Shown: positions 11,981-27,073 of the stretch, piece by piece | Numbering within the stretch: position 1 is the stretch's first letter | How the letters are laid out: every line of letters begins with the position of its first letter | NCBI GenBank assembly: GCA_029255685.2 | Contig: CM055313.2 | Location: 45,898,079 to 45,962,078, forward strand | Direction of reading: 5' to 3' | Origin: Silene conica | Lineage: Eukaryota > Streptophyta > Magnoliopsida > Caryophyllales > Caryophyllaceae | DNA length: 64,000 nucleotides | The notes under the pieces: model-generated | What the model saw: only the letters and a program-made list of their open reading frames with translations | Database searches by the model: none | Told to the model about the DNA's origin: nothing | Program-made: the position numbers and the translations under genes

Positions 11981-13348
11981 CCTTTCCAATACCACCCATT
12001 ATGCAAAAGCTTAAAACTTACTCATCTCATGTTTGCAGACGACTTGCTCATGTTTTGCAAAGGGAAGCCTGCTTCTATTTGGTTGCTTATGAGGGCCTTC
12101 TCCTCCTTTTCCAAAGCTACTGGCCTCAAACTCAATAATACTAAATCTGAAATTGACTTTAATGGCATGGATACTGAGATTAGAGAAGGTATAAAGCAAG
12201 TCACTAGGTTTAGAGAGGGGTCCTTTCCCTTCAAATACTTGGGTGTGCCCATAAAACCTAGCAAACTGACAAAAGAAGAATGCACTGCACTCACTGAAAA
12301 GCTTGTCTCCAGAATAAGGGGATTGGGGGCAAAAAAGTTGTCATATGCAGGAAGAATAACCCTCATAAATGCAGTCCTAAATACACTTCATAATTACTGG
12401 GCTCAGATGTTTGTCATTCCCAAAAGTGTCATCAATCGTATATCTGCTATTTGCAGGAACTACTTGTGGGGAAGTTCTACTGATTACCACAGGGTACCTT
12501 TGGTTGCTTGGGACAAGGTTACCATGTCTAAGGATGCAGGAGGTCTAGGAATCAAAAAACCAGAGACCTGGAACATGGCTTCAGTGGGGAAACTGGTGGA
12601 CTGGGTGTACAACAAGGCAGACAGGCTATGGATCCGATGGATCAATGCAGTATACCTTAAAGATCAGAGTTGGGATACCTATGTACCAGCTGCAGATGCT
12701 CCATGGGTATGGAAATCCATATGCAAAGTTAAGGAAAAAATGAAGACAGGATACCTAAATGATTCATGGATAGCAAACCCAAAGGGATATACAATAAAGG
12801 GAGGGTATACCTGGTTAGGCCAGGATAAACCAAAACAAGATTGGACTGCAATTGTTTGGAACCACCTCAATGTTCCTAAGCACTCTATGATTACCTGGCT
12901 ACGTATGCAAGAAGGGATGAACACCATGAGCAAACTTCAAAGGATTGGATACTGTGCTGATAATTTGTGCCTCCTTTGCCAGAATCAAGCTGAAACCATA
13001 CCTCATATCTTTGAAAATTGTGAGTATACTTGCCACATTCTACAGGGTCTGGAGAAGTGGTTTGGGGGCAAAGTACCAACGGTCAACACTTTGGCTACAG
13101 GGAACAGAAAATCTATGAAATGGAAAGTCAGGGTGGCAATGCTCAATGCTATTCACTATCATGTTTGGTTGGAAAGAAATGGTGCTCGAACTAATGATTG
13201 TATTCATAGACCAGAACTTGTGGCTCAAAAAATTGAAGGAGAAGTGGGACGAAGGGTGAAGAAATGGCTTGGCAGTACTCAAACTGATAGCATAGTTAGT
13301 TGGTTTAATACTTGTCTCCACAATGTAACTGTTGTTGCGGGGGTTTGA
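11981..13348 (+). pseudogene. LINE ORF2 C-terminal fragment, copy 2
   Basis: Counterpart of 4578-5945, with an FADD box near 12032 and a zf-RVT domain downstream. It differs from copy 1 by only a few residues. It lacks the endonuclease and N-terminal RT. Confidence 0.82.
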
Positions 13349-14207
13349 TCCCGGCACCTCCTTTGTACATGATATAATTTATCTAATATACTCACATTTC
13401 AACAAAAAAAAAAAATAATTCCATATTAAGAATAGAATACCAATTAAACATTAATTGTACATGACTATATTTGGAAACAAAAATCGTTTCAACCAAACAC
13501 ATATATTCCGACCATTTCTTCATAATATAAGGTTATAGCTACGAGCTATAACTTGAATCAATCTTGTACTAAAGCTATAGTTGATATGTATAACTTTAGT
13601 TCATTAGGCGCGCTTGTGATCTTCTATCAATCTTCGACTTAGTCAATTCATTGACTAACAACTTGAAACTTTTATACTTGATTGATTAGATCTTGTTACT
13701 AATATTCTGTACACTTAGCACACGATTATACGTACGAGTATATAATATATAAATAGCTAGACTTGTCATTATCAAAACATAAACATATATACTTAATATA
13801 TAAATTTGAATATATGGTTCAACAAATTCCCCCTTTTTGATGATGGCAAGTCTCTCTTAGATTTTGTGTCTAAGTGTATGTTCCCCCTCAATATAATATT
13901 GGTCAATCATAGCAAAGATTCACTTAGGGTTTCTATCTTCTATCTATCCCATATCCTGTAAGAACCCTAAGAGACAATGAATTACGACAAGGAGCAAGCT
14001 TAGGCAAATTCTAATCTAAGTCACATTTTTTCCCCTCTTGACATCATCGAAAAGATGAGAACAACGACATGAAACGACTAGAATAATATACTTCGAAACA
14101 TAAGCAAGCATATAAAACGAGTCAAAATATATGAGCATAGAAAATATCACACAAACACATACGAATGTAAAAATATACACAACCAACCGAAGTATACTAG
14201 TGCCAAT

Positions 14208-16817
<2,610 letters not shown>

Positions 16818-16854
16818 GTCTTTCCTCCTTAAAATGAACTTCGTCCCGAAGTTC
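16818..16854 (-). promoter_or_regulatory. Polypurine tract and adjacent hairpin of LARD (terminal module)
   Basis: On the minus strand a hairpin with stem GAACTTCG/CGAAGTTC and a 3-base GGA loop (16836-16854) is followed by TTTTAAGGAGGAAAGAC and then the LTR start TGTAATAC. Chromoviruses of Del/Tekay type have a similar GTTTCG...CGAAAC hairpin before the purine tract. The second copy is at 22749-22785. Confidence 0.8.
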
Positions 16855-16959
16855 ACCATCCCATGGTCCACCAACTGGTCGCTAGGCACATGTGGAACAC
16901 GATATGGGACACCACATATCGTCAAAACTAATAAGGGTACTTTAAAACACGAAATATTA

Positions 16960-17002
16960 CATTCTACCCTCGTTAAGAAAACTTTGTCCCCAAAGTTTAA
17001 CT
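16960..17002 (-). repeat. Second hairpin/purine-tract-like module of LARD
   Basis: Hairpin AACTTTG-TCCC-CAAAGTT (plus strand, 16980-16997) preceded by TTACATTCTACCCTCGTTAAG. The layout matches the terminal module while the stem sequence differs. Confidence 0.7.
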
Positions 17003-17143
17003 TATCACTAAATTAAAGGATACTTCACGAAACACAATAAAGAGTATAAGAGAGGTAAACAAAATTATCAAGTTTATACAAACAATCGCGACATACCACT
17101 TAGCCATGTAAAACAACTAGACATATCATAACTCAAAAGATTT

Positions 17144-17189
17144 TACAATCCTATCCTCCTTAAAACACGGTTACGTCCCCGTAACCTCA
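17144..17189 (-). repeat. Third hairpin/purine-tract-like module of LARD
   Basis: Hairpin GGTTACG-TCCC-CGTAACC (17169-17186) preceded by TTACAATCCTATCCTCCTTA. Same layout with a third, unrelated stem sequence. Confidence 0.7.
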
Positions 17190-20100
17190 TTATACAATAC
17201 CCAGCTCATAACTCTGTCTTACTCATTACTTCATCTCATACTATCTCACTCCCAGTAACCAAGTATCGCTCTCATCGTCGAATCTAAGACCAAAGACAAG
17301 GGATGAGTAAACTGGCGGAATACAACCGCAAAACAATATTTCCATCTCAATATCAGTATCAATATCGTCAAGGTTCACAGAACCATGCTCAACACTTAAA
17401 ATATGATCTTTAAGCTACTCACCCACAAGTAAGGTTAAAGAGAACGATAAGAGAAAATGTACTACCAATCATACACAATCCAAAATATCGATCCCCAGTA
17501 ACCCGTATACTCGACTTCAGTCTTAAACAAGCATTATAAAGATTCTCAACCCAGAAATACTCGTGTTCATTCGCAACACAACCACACTAATATCATTGTT
17601 CATATATTGCAAGACAATTTCCATCTGCAGGCTAGCCAAATGCTCATAGTAAAAACACAATCGGTGGCTCATAACATATGGATTCTACTATACATGCAAT
17701 AACCTTCACAATAACAACTTCTCAATAATTACCAACACATAATTAGTCATCATACATGTCACGCTTGAATGAAGATTGGAGCACCTAGACTCCGGCAAAT
17801 CAATGAATACATGTACATATATCCCGTACAAGACTAACTTAATAAGATTGATAGAATCATGTTATGCAGTAAAACAGATTCAGAGTAGCCCACACTTACG
17901 TGCCCTTGAAATTTTAACTCAAACTCAGCCTATTTCCATCAGTGTAGACAATCAGCCACTCGCATGTCATAAGTGACAATTTAAAACATTTCATGTTCAT
18001 TATCGTATTACAGAACCAAATCATGTTTTATAAAATACATGGAGCAAAATTAGTTAACGTAATTAAACATGGAGCATTGACATATCTCACAAGGTATTCA
18101 TAAATCATAGAGTGACAAGACCGTTTAACCTTCCTAGATATCAATACGTTAAAACCACTTAGCTACCTACCTCATCCACTCACATTACATTGTTTATCAT
18201 GAAACTGGTAAAATATATATGTCTTGCAGATTAAGGGGTTTATATAATATGCAGCAATTAAACATCAGGGCAGGATTTCGTCATCACGTAGCTACAGAAT
18301 TTGTTAAGTTGCAACCAATCACAATAATTATCAAAACATCGTGCGTTATCATAAATAATCATCACTTGGGAACATTTTGAACCTTTGAAAACGTTGAAGC
18401 GGTAAATTGTGGCAATTTATAAACATGAATCAAAAGACAATTTTACAATCTATAGATCGAAGCAAGACTACACAGAGACATTCTGACTCTCATTTACTAA
18501 AACACGATCCTTGTAAATTGTAGCTCATGAATTATGAAAATTTAGCGATAAAAGTAAACGAATTCACATGACTAATATTTCCATAAATCACATGTCAACC
18601 AGTTAATAACTCATTAAAATTAGGATCAGATCTTAAACATAGCAAATACAATTCAATTGGTGACATAACAACATGCATGAAGGTGTTATAAAGATTATTA
18701 GCCCAGTAAACTAGACAACGGTATACCATAAATATATGAAAGAACATCAACACGATTCACATCGTTCAAAATAATCACCACTACTTATAACAATTGGATT
18801 GCTATATCATGCTAATAGGTTTACCATTCAAATTTTAGTCTACAACTTGTCAAGACCCTTCTCTGATAATTATGATTTTAACATCACATACGAACAACAC
18901 ATCATTATTTTGAGGTCATAACATTAGAAAGTAAGAGTGTTGGTATATTTGAAGCTATTTCATATAGTATGGACAAGATGACGTTATCATATAATAAGAT
19001 TCTTATTCATATCATATGCCTACTATTCATGTTACTAACGCTTTATCAGGATATCACATGATCACAACGCACAGTTCACATTTGATTAAACTTTTATATA
19101 AGATTTGCATAACTCACAACTTAATTGGTTTGGACAGGAACTTTACAACAATTCACAATTAAACAACTCGATAAGTTCTTACATAGCTTAACATTTTGGG
19201 AACGTGAAAGAATATTTTAACAGTGGAGTTGGAAAAGTACATAAAAGTAAACACGTTTCAAATGACTTCATTCACAAAAACATGGGTCAAAACAGAACCA
19301 GACAGGAACAACCTGACCATTGTCAACTAAAATATTTATTTCTCTCGAAATATAACTCCTATTATCGTGAAATCAAAAGCATTGCAAAACCAACTCAGAA
19401 GGTCATCATACATAAAATTTTCTTACTCAAATATGGAACACATATAAATGACAGTCTGTACAACCAAGATAAAATTCTGGGAGTTTATTTAAAATTTTGG
19501 TTCTGTTACAATTTCACATTACTACCTCGCAACTCAACCATTCATCTTCCGAAACATGTTGGCCTATTATTTGAAGCCCGAACATTGTACCATATTAACG
19601 TTCATTACCCATTCCAATTTTAAGCGTCATCCAGAACGCAGTAAAGATTTCGAGAAACCAACCAATAGCTCAATACTTGTACATATATATACTAATGTAA
19701 CTCATAACTACATGTCATTTATGGCTTGGGGCAACACATTCCGCATATCACTAGACAGGGATTACTAATATATATAAGTCTGATCATTCATGTTCAAATA
19801 CCAACAACATATTACAACTCCCAGATACGATAGACATTCAATCCCAGATAATCGTATGAGCACTTCAAATATCAAAATCATATGATCATATCACTCTAAC
19901 CATGGCTCAACAAATTTAACTCCCAAACTCTGATAATTTCAATTAAATCATCCATAACAATCCATAGTTCATATTGCGCATATCTTTAATCAGAACTTCA
20001 CATATGACTTACCTCGTTCTTCTCCTGCACGAACGTTATCATAAAATACCCAGGTCACTATATAATCTATCCTACTCTTTAATTACTCTCTTTGGGTTCC

Positions 20101-20259
20101 CGAGATAGAAACGAAAGGGCCCAGGTCTGGTGTGAGGGGGCCCCTAACTCATCCCGTTCCTTTTTGGGGCTCCTATCAGTTTCATCTCGGCGTTCATTTT
20201 ATTAGACTCTTCCTACGTTCATTATGATTCATTTAGTTTAGGCCTGAGGGTCGTTTTTT

Positions 20260-20270
20260 CTCTGATACCA
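20260..20270 (-). promoter_or_regulatory. Met-tRNA primer-binding site of LARD, middle LTR
   Basis: The minus strand reads TGGTATCAGAG three bases after the LTR end, which matches the initiator-Met tRNA 3' end used by most plant LTR elements. Confidence 0.85.
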
Positions 20271-20273
20271 CTT

Positions 20274-22748
20274 TGTTACACCCCCATTTATTTAAGAGCC
20301 TTTAGCAAGACATTCCCAAATAAATAGGACTGTTACCATCTCGGAAAATCCGAGGTAGTGAGTAACAAGGTAAACAAACCAAAGTACTTTATATATAAAA
20401 ACTGATTAAATTTAAACTTGATATTACAACAACTACGAGGTCCAAACTTTGATAAAGTGAAAGTACAACTGAAGATATCTAAGTGTGATCTAACTCTAAG
20501 TAGGTCTAAGCCATGTCTCTCTCCAAGCCCAAACTCCTAATCCATCTGTCACTGACCTGTAAAATCTACTCCCCATTCCGGATCATCGTAGGTGTGACAC
20601 GAATACACAGGGTCAACCGCGAGGTTGAGTAGGTAAAACAGATAAAACATAAATAGCAATAAAACTGTATCCTCCTCCATCTCCATATCATTCGATCATC
20701 ACCACAACTCCACCACATCACACCTCCATCACACCACACCTCCCATCACACCACACCTCCCATGGCCATATCACAAGTCCCATATCACAAGACCCATATC
20801 ACAAGACCCGTATCACAAGACCCATTTCACACCTCCCGATCTCCACAGTGATCAATAATAATAGTACAATCCACCGTACAGTAATAATCAATTATATAAA
20901 ACTCGTAATAAGCATCACTTACACATTTCATGCCATAACATGAATCATAATATATTTCCCCTACCTCAATTTGCAGAAAGGCAACGGAACCGTTGCTAGA
21001 AATATTCCACTTCGAGCTCAGTTCCTATAAATGGTACTTAATATCAAATTCTATTTATACGACCACACTACTACTCAATTATTCGATCATGTTCTCATTA
21101 TTGATTGCTCAGAACACTTTATACACATATACATATCCATTATCATTAACCAAACATGAACTTACTAATTATAGACTTGCTATATATATATAGGCTTACT
21201 AAGTATAGCATATAATCAATAATCAACTATTAGCAAATTTCAACATTACATAAAAATATATACTATAATAACTATAATAACATGAATATCCACAATAATC
21301 ATAATAATACAATTAATAACATAACTAGCATCAATTTTGATTAACACTAATAATAATGATAATAACTTGATTTACAAAATAATAGTAATAATGCAATTGT
21401 ACTACTAATAATATGACCATTATTATCAATATCTATTCAACCAATCATAACCCTAATATTAATATTTAAAATCAAATAAGTAAACAAATAACACCTAGGC
21501 AAAAACCGTGAATCAAGAACAAGCGTTACAAACAGCCTCGACGCAACCGACACCAAACAGCCTCGATAACCTCTTTTCCCGCCACTAAAACCACCAACCA
21601 GACCACCAATACCCACTACGATGGGTCATGACCTCTAGCCAACACCACCACCCACAACATCCACCACCTGGCCACCACTCGAGGCTACCCTAACAACCAC
21701 CATCACTGCCCCAAACCAGCCCTTACACGACCCATCACACCTTGTTTCCAGCCCCCTTCAACTCCCTCTCTTCTCTCGTCATCTCTCCCAACCACCAGCT
21801 CCCATCCGTCCCCTGGACACCACCGTCATCACCACTGATCCACGGTGGTTCCAGGGGTCTTCACTTACTCCTTTTGTCTCCCTCTGAAGCACTACGAAAC
21901 ACCCTTACAAACCCAGCACCACCATCCGACAACCAAAACGTGAATAAACCCCTCTAACTAAACCTGGTGTAAAAACGTGATGAACCACCACCAACCACCA
22001 CGCTCACCACCATACGAACCTCTTGACTACCCCCTTTGTCAAAACCCAAACACCCATAAAAACCATTAACAGAACCTTACTCGATGTCAAACACAAAACT
22101 CACTCGCTGGACTCTGTTTTGGAACGAAGGAAACTGACATCGACACATGCGGAAAAACTCACCACGAATGGTGGTCCTCGGTGGTTACAGATGACTCCAC
22201 TAAGGTCAAAACGTAAGTACTAACGTCATAGATCGATATTACATAGAAATCAAAATCCATAAACATGATTATACGATTGAATTATGCGAATTAAAATAGA
22301 AGGAACACAGCGAAAATCAGAAAACAGAGGTGAGTGTACCGTGTATCTGCTCAAAACGAACCACCGTTAACCTCCCTAGGCCACCGTGAAACCCTTTTCC
22401 TCAAACCTTGATGTGGCGGCAGTGAAGTGAACAACGAGTTTGTGTGTCGAATAGGGTAGAGATAGGGTTTTTGTTGTGTTTATATGTGGCGACTGAATGC
22501 ACATAAGGTGTTTGTGTTATTGTTTTCTGGACTTTGAGCTATTGGGCTGAAAGTTCTTGCACGCAAACCGAGGCCCATTGCCCACTAATTCACGTATTCG
22601 ATAAATACAACCCATTCTCGGCCCTTCACTTAATTATTATAGGGTGTAAAACATTCTTCGATAATTGAATTATCGAATATAAATTATCGAGTAACTATTC
22701 AAAACATCGACATGAAGAATAAAATTAAATAAAATACGGAGTATTACA
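20274..22748 (-). repeat. LARD LTR A2 (2475 bp, shared middle LTR)
   Basis: Near-identical to A1 and A3. It serves as 3' LTR for the right-hand internal region and 5' LTR for the left-hand one. No CCAAT or other 5-bp duplication flanks it, as expected for a middle LTR made by recombination. Confidence 0.9.
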
Positions 22749-24730
22749 GTCTTTCCTCCTTAAAATGAACTTCGTCCCGAAGTTCACCATCCCATGGTCC
22801 ACCAACTGGTCACTAGGCACATGTGGAACACGATATGGGACACCACATATCGTCAAAACTAATAAGGGTACTTTAAAACACGAAATATTACATTCTACCC
22901 TCGTTAAGAAAACTTTGTCCCCAAAGTTTAACTTATCACTAAATTAAAGGATACTTCACGAAACACAATAAAGAGCATAAGAGAGGTAAACAAAATTATC
23001 AAGTTTATACAAACAATCGCGACATACCACTTAGCCATGTAAAACAACTAGACATATCATAACTCAAAAGATTTTACAATCCTATCCTCCTTAAAACACG
23101 GTTACGTCCCCGTAACCTCATTATACAATACCCAGCTCATAACTCTGTCTTACTCATTACTTCATCTCATACTATCTCACTCCCAGTAACCAAGTATCGC
23201 TCTCATCGTCGAATCTAAGACCAAAGACAAGGGATGAGTAAACTGGCGGAATACAACCGCAAAACAATATTTCCATCTCAATATCAGTATCAATATCGTC
23301 AAGGTTCACAGAACCATGCTCAACACTTAAAATATGATCTTTAAGCTACTCACCCACAAGTAAGGTCAAAGAGAACGATAAGAGAAAATGTACTACCAAT
23401 CATACACAATCCAAAATATCGATCCCCAGTAACCCGTATACTCGACTTCAGTCTTAAACAAGCATTATAAAGATTCTCAACCCAGAAATACTCGTGTTCA
23501 TTCGCAACACAACCACACTAATATCATTGTTCATATATTGCAAGACAATTTCCATCTGCAGGCTAGCCAAATGCTCATAGTAAAAACACAATCGGTGGCT
23601 CATAACATATGGATTCTACTATACATGCAATAACCTTCACAATAACAACTTCTCAATAATTACCAACACATAATTAGTCATCATACATGTCACGCTTGAA
23701 TGAAGATTGGAGCACCTAGACTCCGGCAAATCAATAAATACATGTACATATATCCCGTACAAGACTAACTTAATAAGATTGATAGAATCATGTTATGCAG
23801 TAAAACAGATTCAGAGTAGCCCACACTTACGTGCCCTTGAAATTTTAACTCAAACTCAGCCTATTTCCATCAGTGTAGACAATCAGCCACTCGCATGTCA
23901 TAAGTGACAATTTAAAACATTTCATGTTCATAATCGTATTACAGAACTAAATCATGTTTTGTAAAATACACGGAGCAAAATTAGTTAACGTAATTAAACA
24001 TGGAGCATTGACATATCTCACATGGTATTCATAAATCATAGAGTGACAAGACCGTTTAACCTTCCTAGATATCAATACGTTAAAACCACTTAGCTACCTA
24101 CCTCATCCACTCACATTACATTGTTTATCATGAAACTGGTAAAATATATATGTCTTGCAGATTAAGGGGTTTATATAATATGCAGCAATTAAACATCAGG
24201 GCAGGATTTCGTCATCACGTAGCTACAGAATTTGTTATGTTGCCAACAATCACAATAATTATCAAAACATCGTGCGTTATCATAAATAATCATTACTTGG
24301 GAACATTTTGAACCTTTAAAAACGTTGAAGCGGTAAATTGTGGAAATTTATAAACATGAATCAAAAGACAATTTTACAATCTATAGATCGAAGCAAGACT
24401 ACACAGAGACATTCTGACTCTCATTTACTAAAACAGGATCCTTGTAAATTGTAGCTCATGAATTATGAAAATTTAGCGATAAAAGTAAACGAATTCACAT
24501 GACTAATATTTCCATAAATCACATGTCAACCAGTTAATAACTCATTAAATTAGGATCAGATCTTAAACATAGCAAATGCAATTCAATTGGTGACATAACA
24601 ACATGCATGAAGGTGTTATAAAGATTATTAGCCCAGTAAACTAGACAACGGTATACCATAAATATATGAAAGAACATCAACACGATTCACATCGTTCAAA
24701 ATAATCACCACTACGTATAAAAATTGGATT
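22749..24730 (-). mobile_element. LARD internal region 2, first part
   Basis: Matches 16818 to about 18800 of internal region 1, including the three hairpin/purine modules. It is interrupted at 24731 by the Tekay chromovirus with duplication GGATT. It resumes at 36827-36992 and 50755-52070. No coding region was seen. Confidence 0.85.
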
Positions 24731-25687
24731 TGTAACATCCCGTATTTTCGTAAAATCTAATTTAATCGTTTTAAATTATTTTACGTAATAAAATAATATT
24801 TTAATAATTTAATTCGGAAGATTTTAATTTAATTAGTAAGATCCGTCTTAAGAACCTTAAGTCCTTAAGACGAATAATACTTGGTGAACTTAAACTCGTA
24901 TCATAAATATCCGTTCAAGTGTCCGACCCATTTTATTTACCCGGAAAGGACAGTCCATAAAACCCCCACAAAACCCTTAGTCGACATAATGCTTCCCCCT
25001 TCATTTCATTTCACTGTAAAACAAATCCTCACAAAAACCTCCATTGTTAACATCTTCTTTTGAGCTTTTCTTCATCATCCGGTACTCGAATCGAGGTAAC
25101 AACGACATTTTCGGAATCCTCATTCGATTTCCAAGCCATCTATCACTTTCTTTTTGTAAATCCTTAACTTTGAAAATGGGGCTGTTTTCTCTTATTTCCG
25201 TTTTAAGGGCTTAAAACCCGTTTTCTATGTTGTAGGTGTTGGCTTAGAGGATCTAGAGATCGATAGCTACATTGTTGAGGAAGATCTTTAGCCGGATAAG
25301 CTTGAAAGGTGACGATAATGAGAAACTCGGCCTTTATGTGTATATTAGCATATTTGTTGTGATTTTTGTTTGGTTTCTGTTTTTGTTGATAAAGATTGAT
25401 CAAGGGACTTAGTAACATGTTTAGGATGATGTTATTGTGAAGAATTCATGCTTGAATCGATTGTTATGTGTTCTTAAGCATATTTTTCAGTTTTTCTCAT
25501 TTTGCGACGGATACATGTTAAATTAGTTTGAGGATTGTTATGGGACTTACTTGCTGATAGATTAGTAGTATTTGGTGTTTGATATTGTTGGGTAAACATC
25601 TTGTGTAGCAATTTTGAGTTGTTGTGTCGAATTATGAAGTTTTCAATAGATTGCGTTTTTGCGATTTTTCGTATCAGGCTCTCTGAG

Positions 25688-26064
25688 CCGGTCGACCGAC
25701 CGGCCGCCGGTCGATCGGATGGGAGTGTCTCTTCGTGTTTTTGGTGATTTTTGGAATATTGGCCTTGGACTGCCAGCCGGCCGACCGGGTGCCTGCCGAC
25801 CGCCTGGTAGTCAATTTTGTCTAGGGTTGTTTGCGTAAAGCCTAGGAAGGAAGGGAGCCCAGCCGGCAGACAGGCCGCCTGCCAGCCGGCTGGGAGTACG
25901 TGTGGGGATGGTATGCGAGTTTATGAAGTCTAGGGTATTGGGTTCCCAGCCGGCCGACCGGCTGCCTGCCGACCGGCTGGGAGTCCTTTGTGGTTCCTTG
26001 TGTTGAAAAAGGGAAGTATGAGAGGGTCACCAGCCGGCCGACCGGCTGCCTGCCGACCGGCTGG
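25688..26064. repeat. Five GC-rich paired palindromes in Tekay 5' LTR
   Basis: Units at 25688-25720, 25773-25810, 25858-25895, 25945-25983 and 26030-26064, about 85 bp apart. The consensus begins CCAGCCGGCCGACCGGCTG and ends CCGACCGGCTGG, so the outer CCAGCCGG and CCGGCTGG arms can pair. The 3' LTR has the same set (33285-33387 and 34955-35232), one unit being split by the solo LTR. Confidence 0.85.
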
Positions 26065-26222
26065 GGACTCCTGTAGGTTATTTTGAAATCGAAATTTATT
26101 TGTAACTTTCAATCGGTTGATCGGTTTTGATTGAAACTCATTTTGTATACCCGTGTCATGTATTTGAGGTCCCCGGAGGATGGGCAACATTTTATTGAGT
26201 TCGGGAATGGAGTAAGGATAGA

Positions 26223-26262
26223 GACCCCCCCGTCGGGTAACCGAAAGGGAAACCGGCTCTCC
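26223..26262 (+). repeat. GTAA-loop hairpin module 1
   Basis: GACCCCCC, then stem TCGG, loop GTAA, stem CCGA, then GGGAAACCGGCTCTCC. A second module with altered but still pairing stems is at 27074-27113. The two flank the ten-unit array. Confidence 0.65.
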
Positions 26263-26370
26263 CTCAACTTAGTTCCCGGGGTGAGTTAGGTGTTGATTAG
26301 AAGTTAAGAAAAGTAGAACTGCAGATTAGTTCATAGACTTTGGTTGATATTGTATTGATGCGTATTAAGT

Positions 26371-26920
26371 TATGCCTTAAGCTGGCCTCTGAACTTAATA
26401 CGTGAGTTGTTTGTCATATATGGGGATATGCCTTAAGCTGGCCTCTGAGCCCTATATGTGTATGTTTGTCGTGTCTAGAACATGCCTTAAGCTGGCCTCT
26501 GAGTTCAGACATGTGTGATAGTGATCGCGTCAGAACATGCCTTAAGTTGGCCTCTGAGTCTGACGAGTAGAGCAGCTGCACAACGGGGTAGTTAAGGAAC
26601 TGACACCTTGCCCGGAGTGCAGATGTTTGGTGCTAGAACATGCCTTAAGCTGGCCTCTGAGTTTAGTACCTTGTGATGTGGTGAAGGGACATGCCTTAAG
26701 CTGGCCTCTGAGTCCTTTACTTTTGGATGCTAGTCTATGCCTTAAGTTGGCCACTGAGTCTAGTGTCTTGCTGATTGGCAGGTCCATGCCTTAAGTTGGC
26801 CTCTGAGTCCTTGCTTGCTGAATGTTTGGTGTCTAGGTTATGTCTTAAGTTGACCGCTAAACCTTTTCACTTGCTGAACGTTTTGGTATTAGGTTATGTC
26901 TTAAGTTGACCGCTGAAACT
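26371..26920 (+). repeat. Ten-unit imperfect tandem array in Tekay LTR
   Basis: Ten copies of a core like ATGCCTTAAGCTGGCCTCTG, roughly every 40-100 bp. The last two change to TTATGTCTTAAGTTGACCGC. A diverged form is found at 2275-2709 and 9673-10107. The 3' LTR copy is at about 35540-36090. Confidence 0.85.
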
Positions 26921-27073
26921 TTTACTTGCTGAATTTATCTGCTTGCCTTGAGTGGGTACGTGTCAGATATAGATATCGATAGTGATGATAAATGTATATC
27001 TGTTGAGTTGTGGTTTGATCATCTAAGGCATTGGGTGACTCTTAATTCGGTTTCATAAATAGTTGGATTGAAA

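Larger units (their letters stand above)
11198..13413 (+). mobile_element. Internally deleted L1-type LINE, copy 2
   Basis: Duplicate of the LINE at 3795-6011, with the same target duplication (11181-11197 and 13414-13430) and A-tract. ORF1 starts at 11286 and has an extra TAA at 11553-11555 where copy 1 has CAA. The same TAG follows near 11916. The RT palm and zf-RVT frame is open to 13348. It arrived by duplication of the host segment and not by a new insertion, because the target duplication is identical. Confidence 0.88.
10108..13824 (-). repeat. SIRE-type Copia LTR, copy 2 (with LINE)
   Basis: Second copy of the LTR at 2710-6422, with the same TG/CA ends and the same internal LINE. On the minus strand it lies downstream of the env-like ORF at 54850-56379 once the LARD block is removed, so it is the real 3' LTR of the longest SIRE-type remnant. 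The polypurine tract is at 13826-13841. Confidence 0.7.
16818..20273 (-). mobile_element. LARD internal region 1 (non-coding, uninterrupted)
   Basis: 3456 bp, AT-rich, with no conserved retroelement domain on either strand. It starts (element sense) with the primer site at 20260-20270 and ends with three hairpin/purine-tract modules at 17144-17189, 16960-17002 and 16818-16854. The only longer open frame (19204-19623, plus) is destroyed by a stop in the sister copy, so it is not a conserved gene. This copy gives the unfilled sites for the Tekay insertion (near 18800) and the Copia insertion (near 18955). Confidence 0.85.

Noticed and set aside
19204-19623. 139-codon open frame in the LARD interior
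   Set aside because: It is antisense to the element, has no recognisable domain, and the sister copy has an in-frame TAA.
20274-22748. Middle LARD LTR as a separate solo-LTR insertion
   Set aside because: No target duplication flanks it and it is preceded and followed by the proper purine tract and primer site of the two interiors.
25842-26190. Open frames with Pro-Ala-Gly-Arg repeats in the Tekay LTR
   Set aside because: They come from translating the GC-rich palindromes and have no start or domain support.
26371-26920. CRISPR-like regular repeats
   Set aside because: The units are degenerate, unevenly spaced and inside a plant LTR; no cas genes are present and none are expected in a plant.
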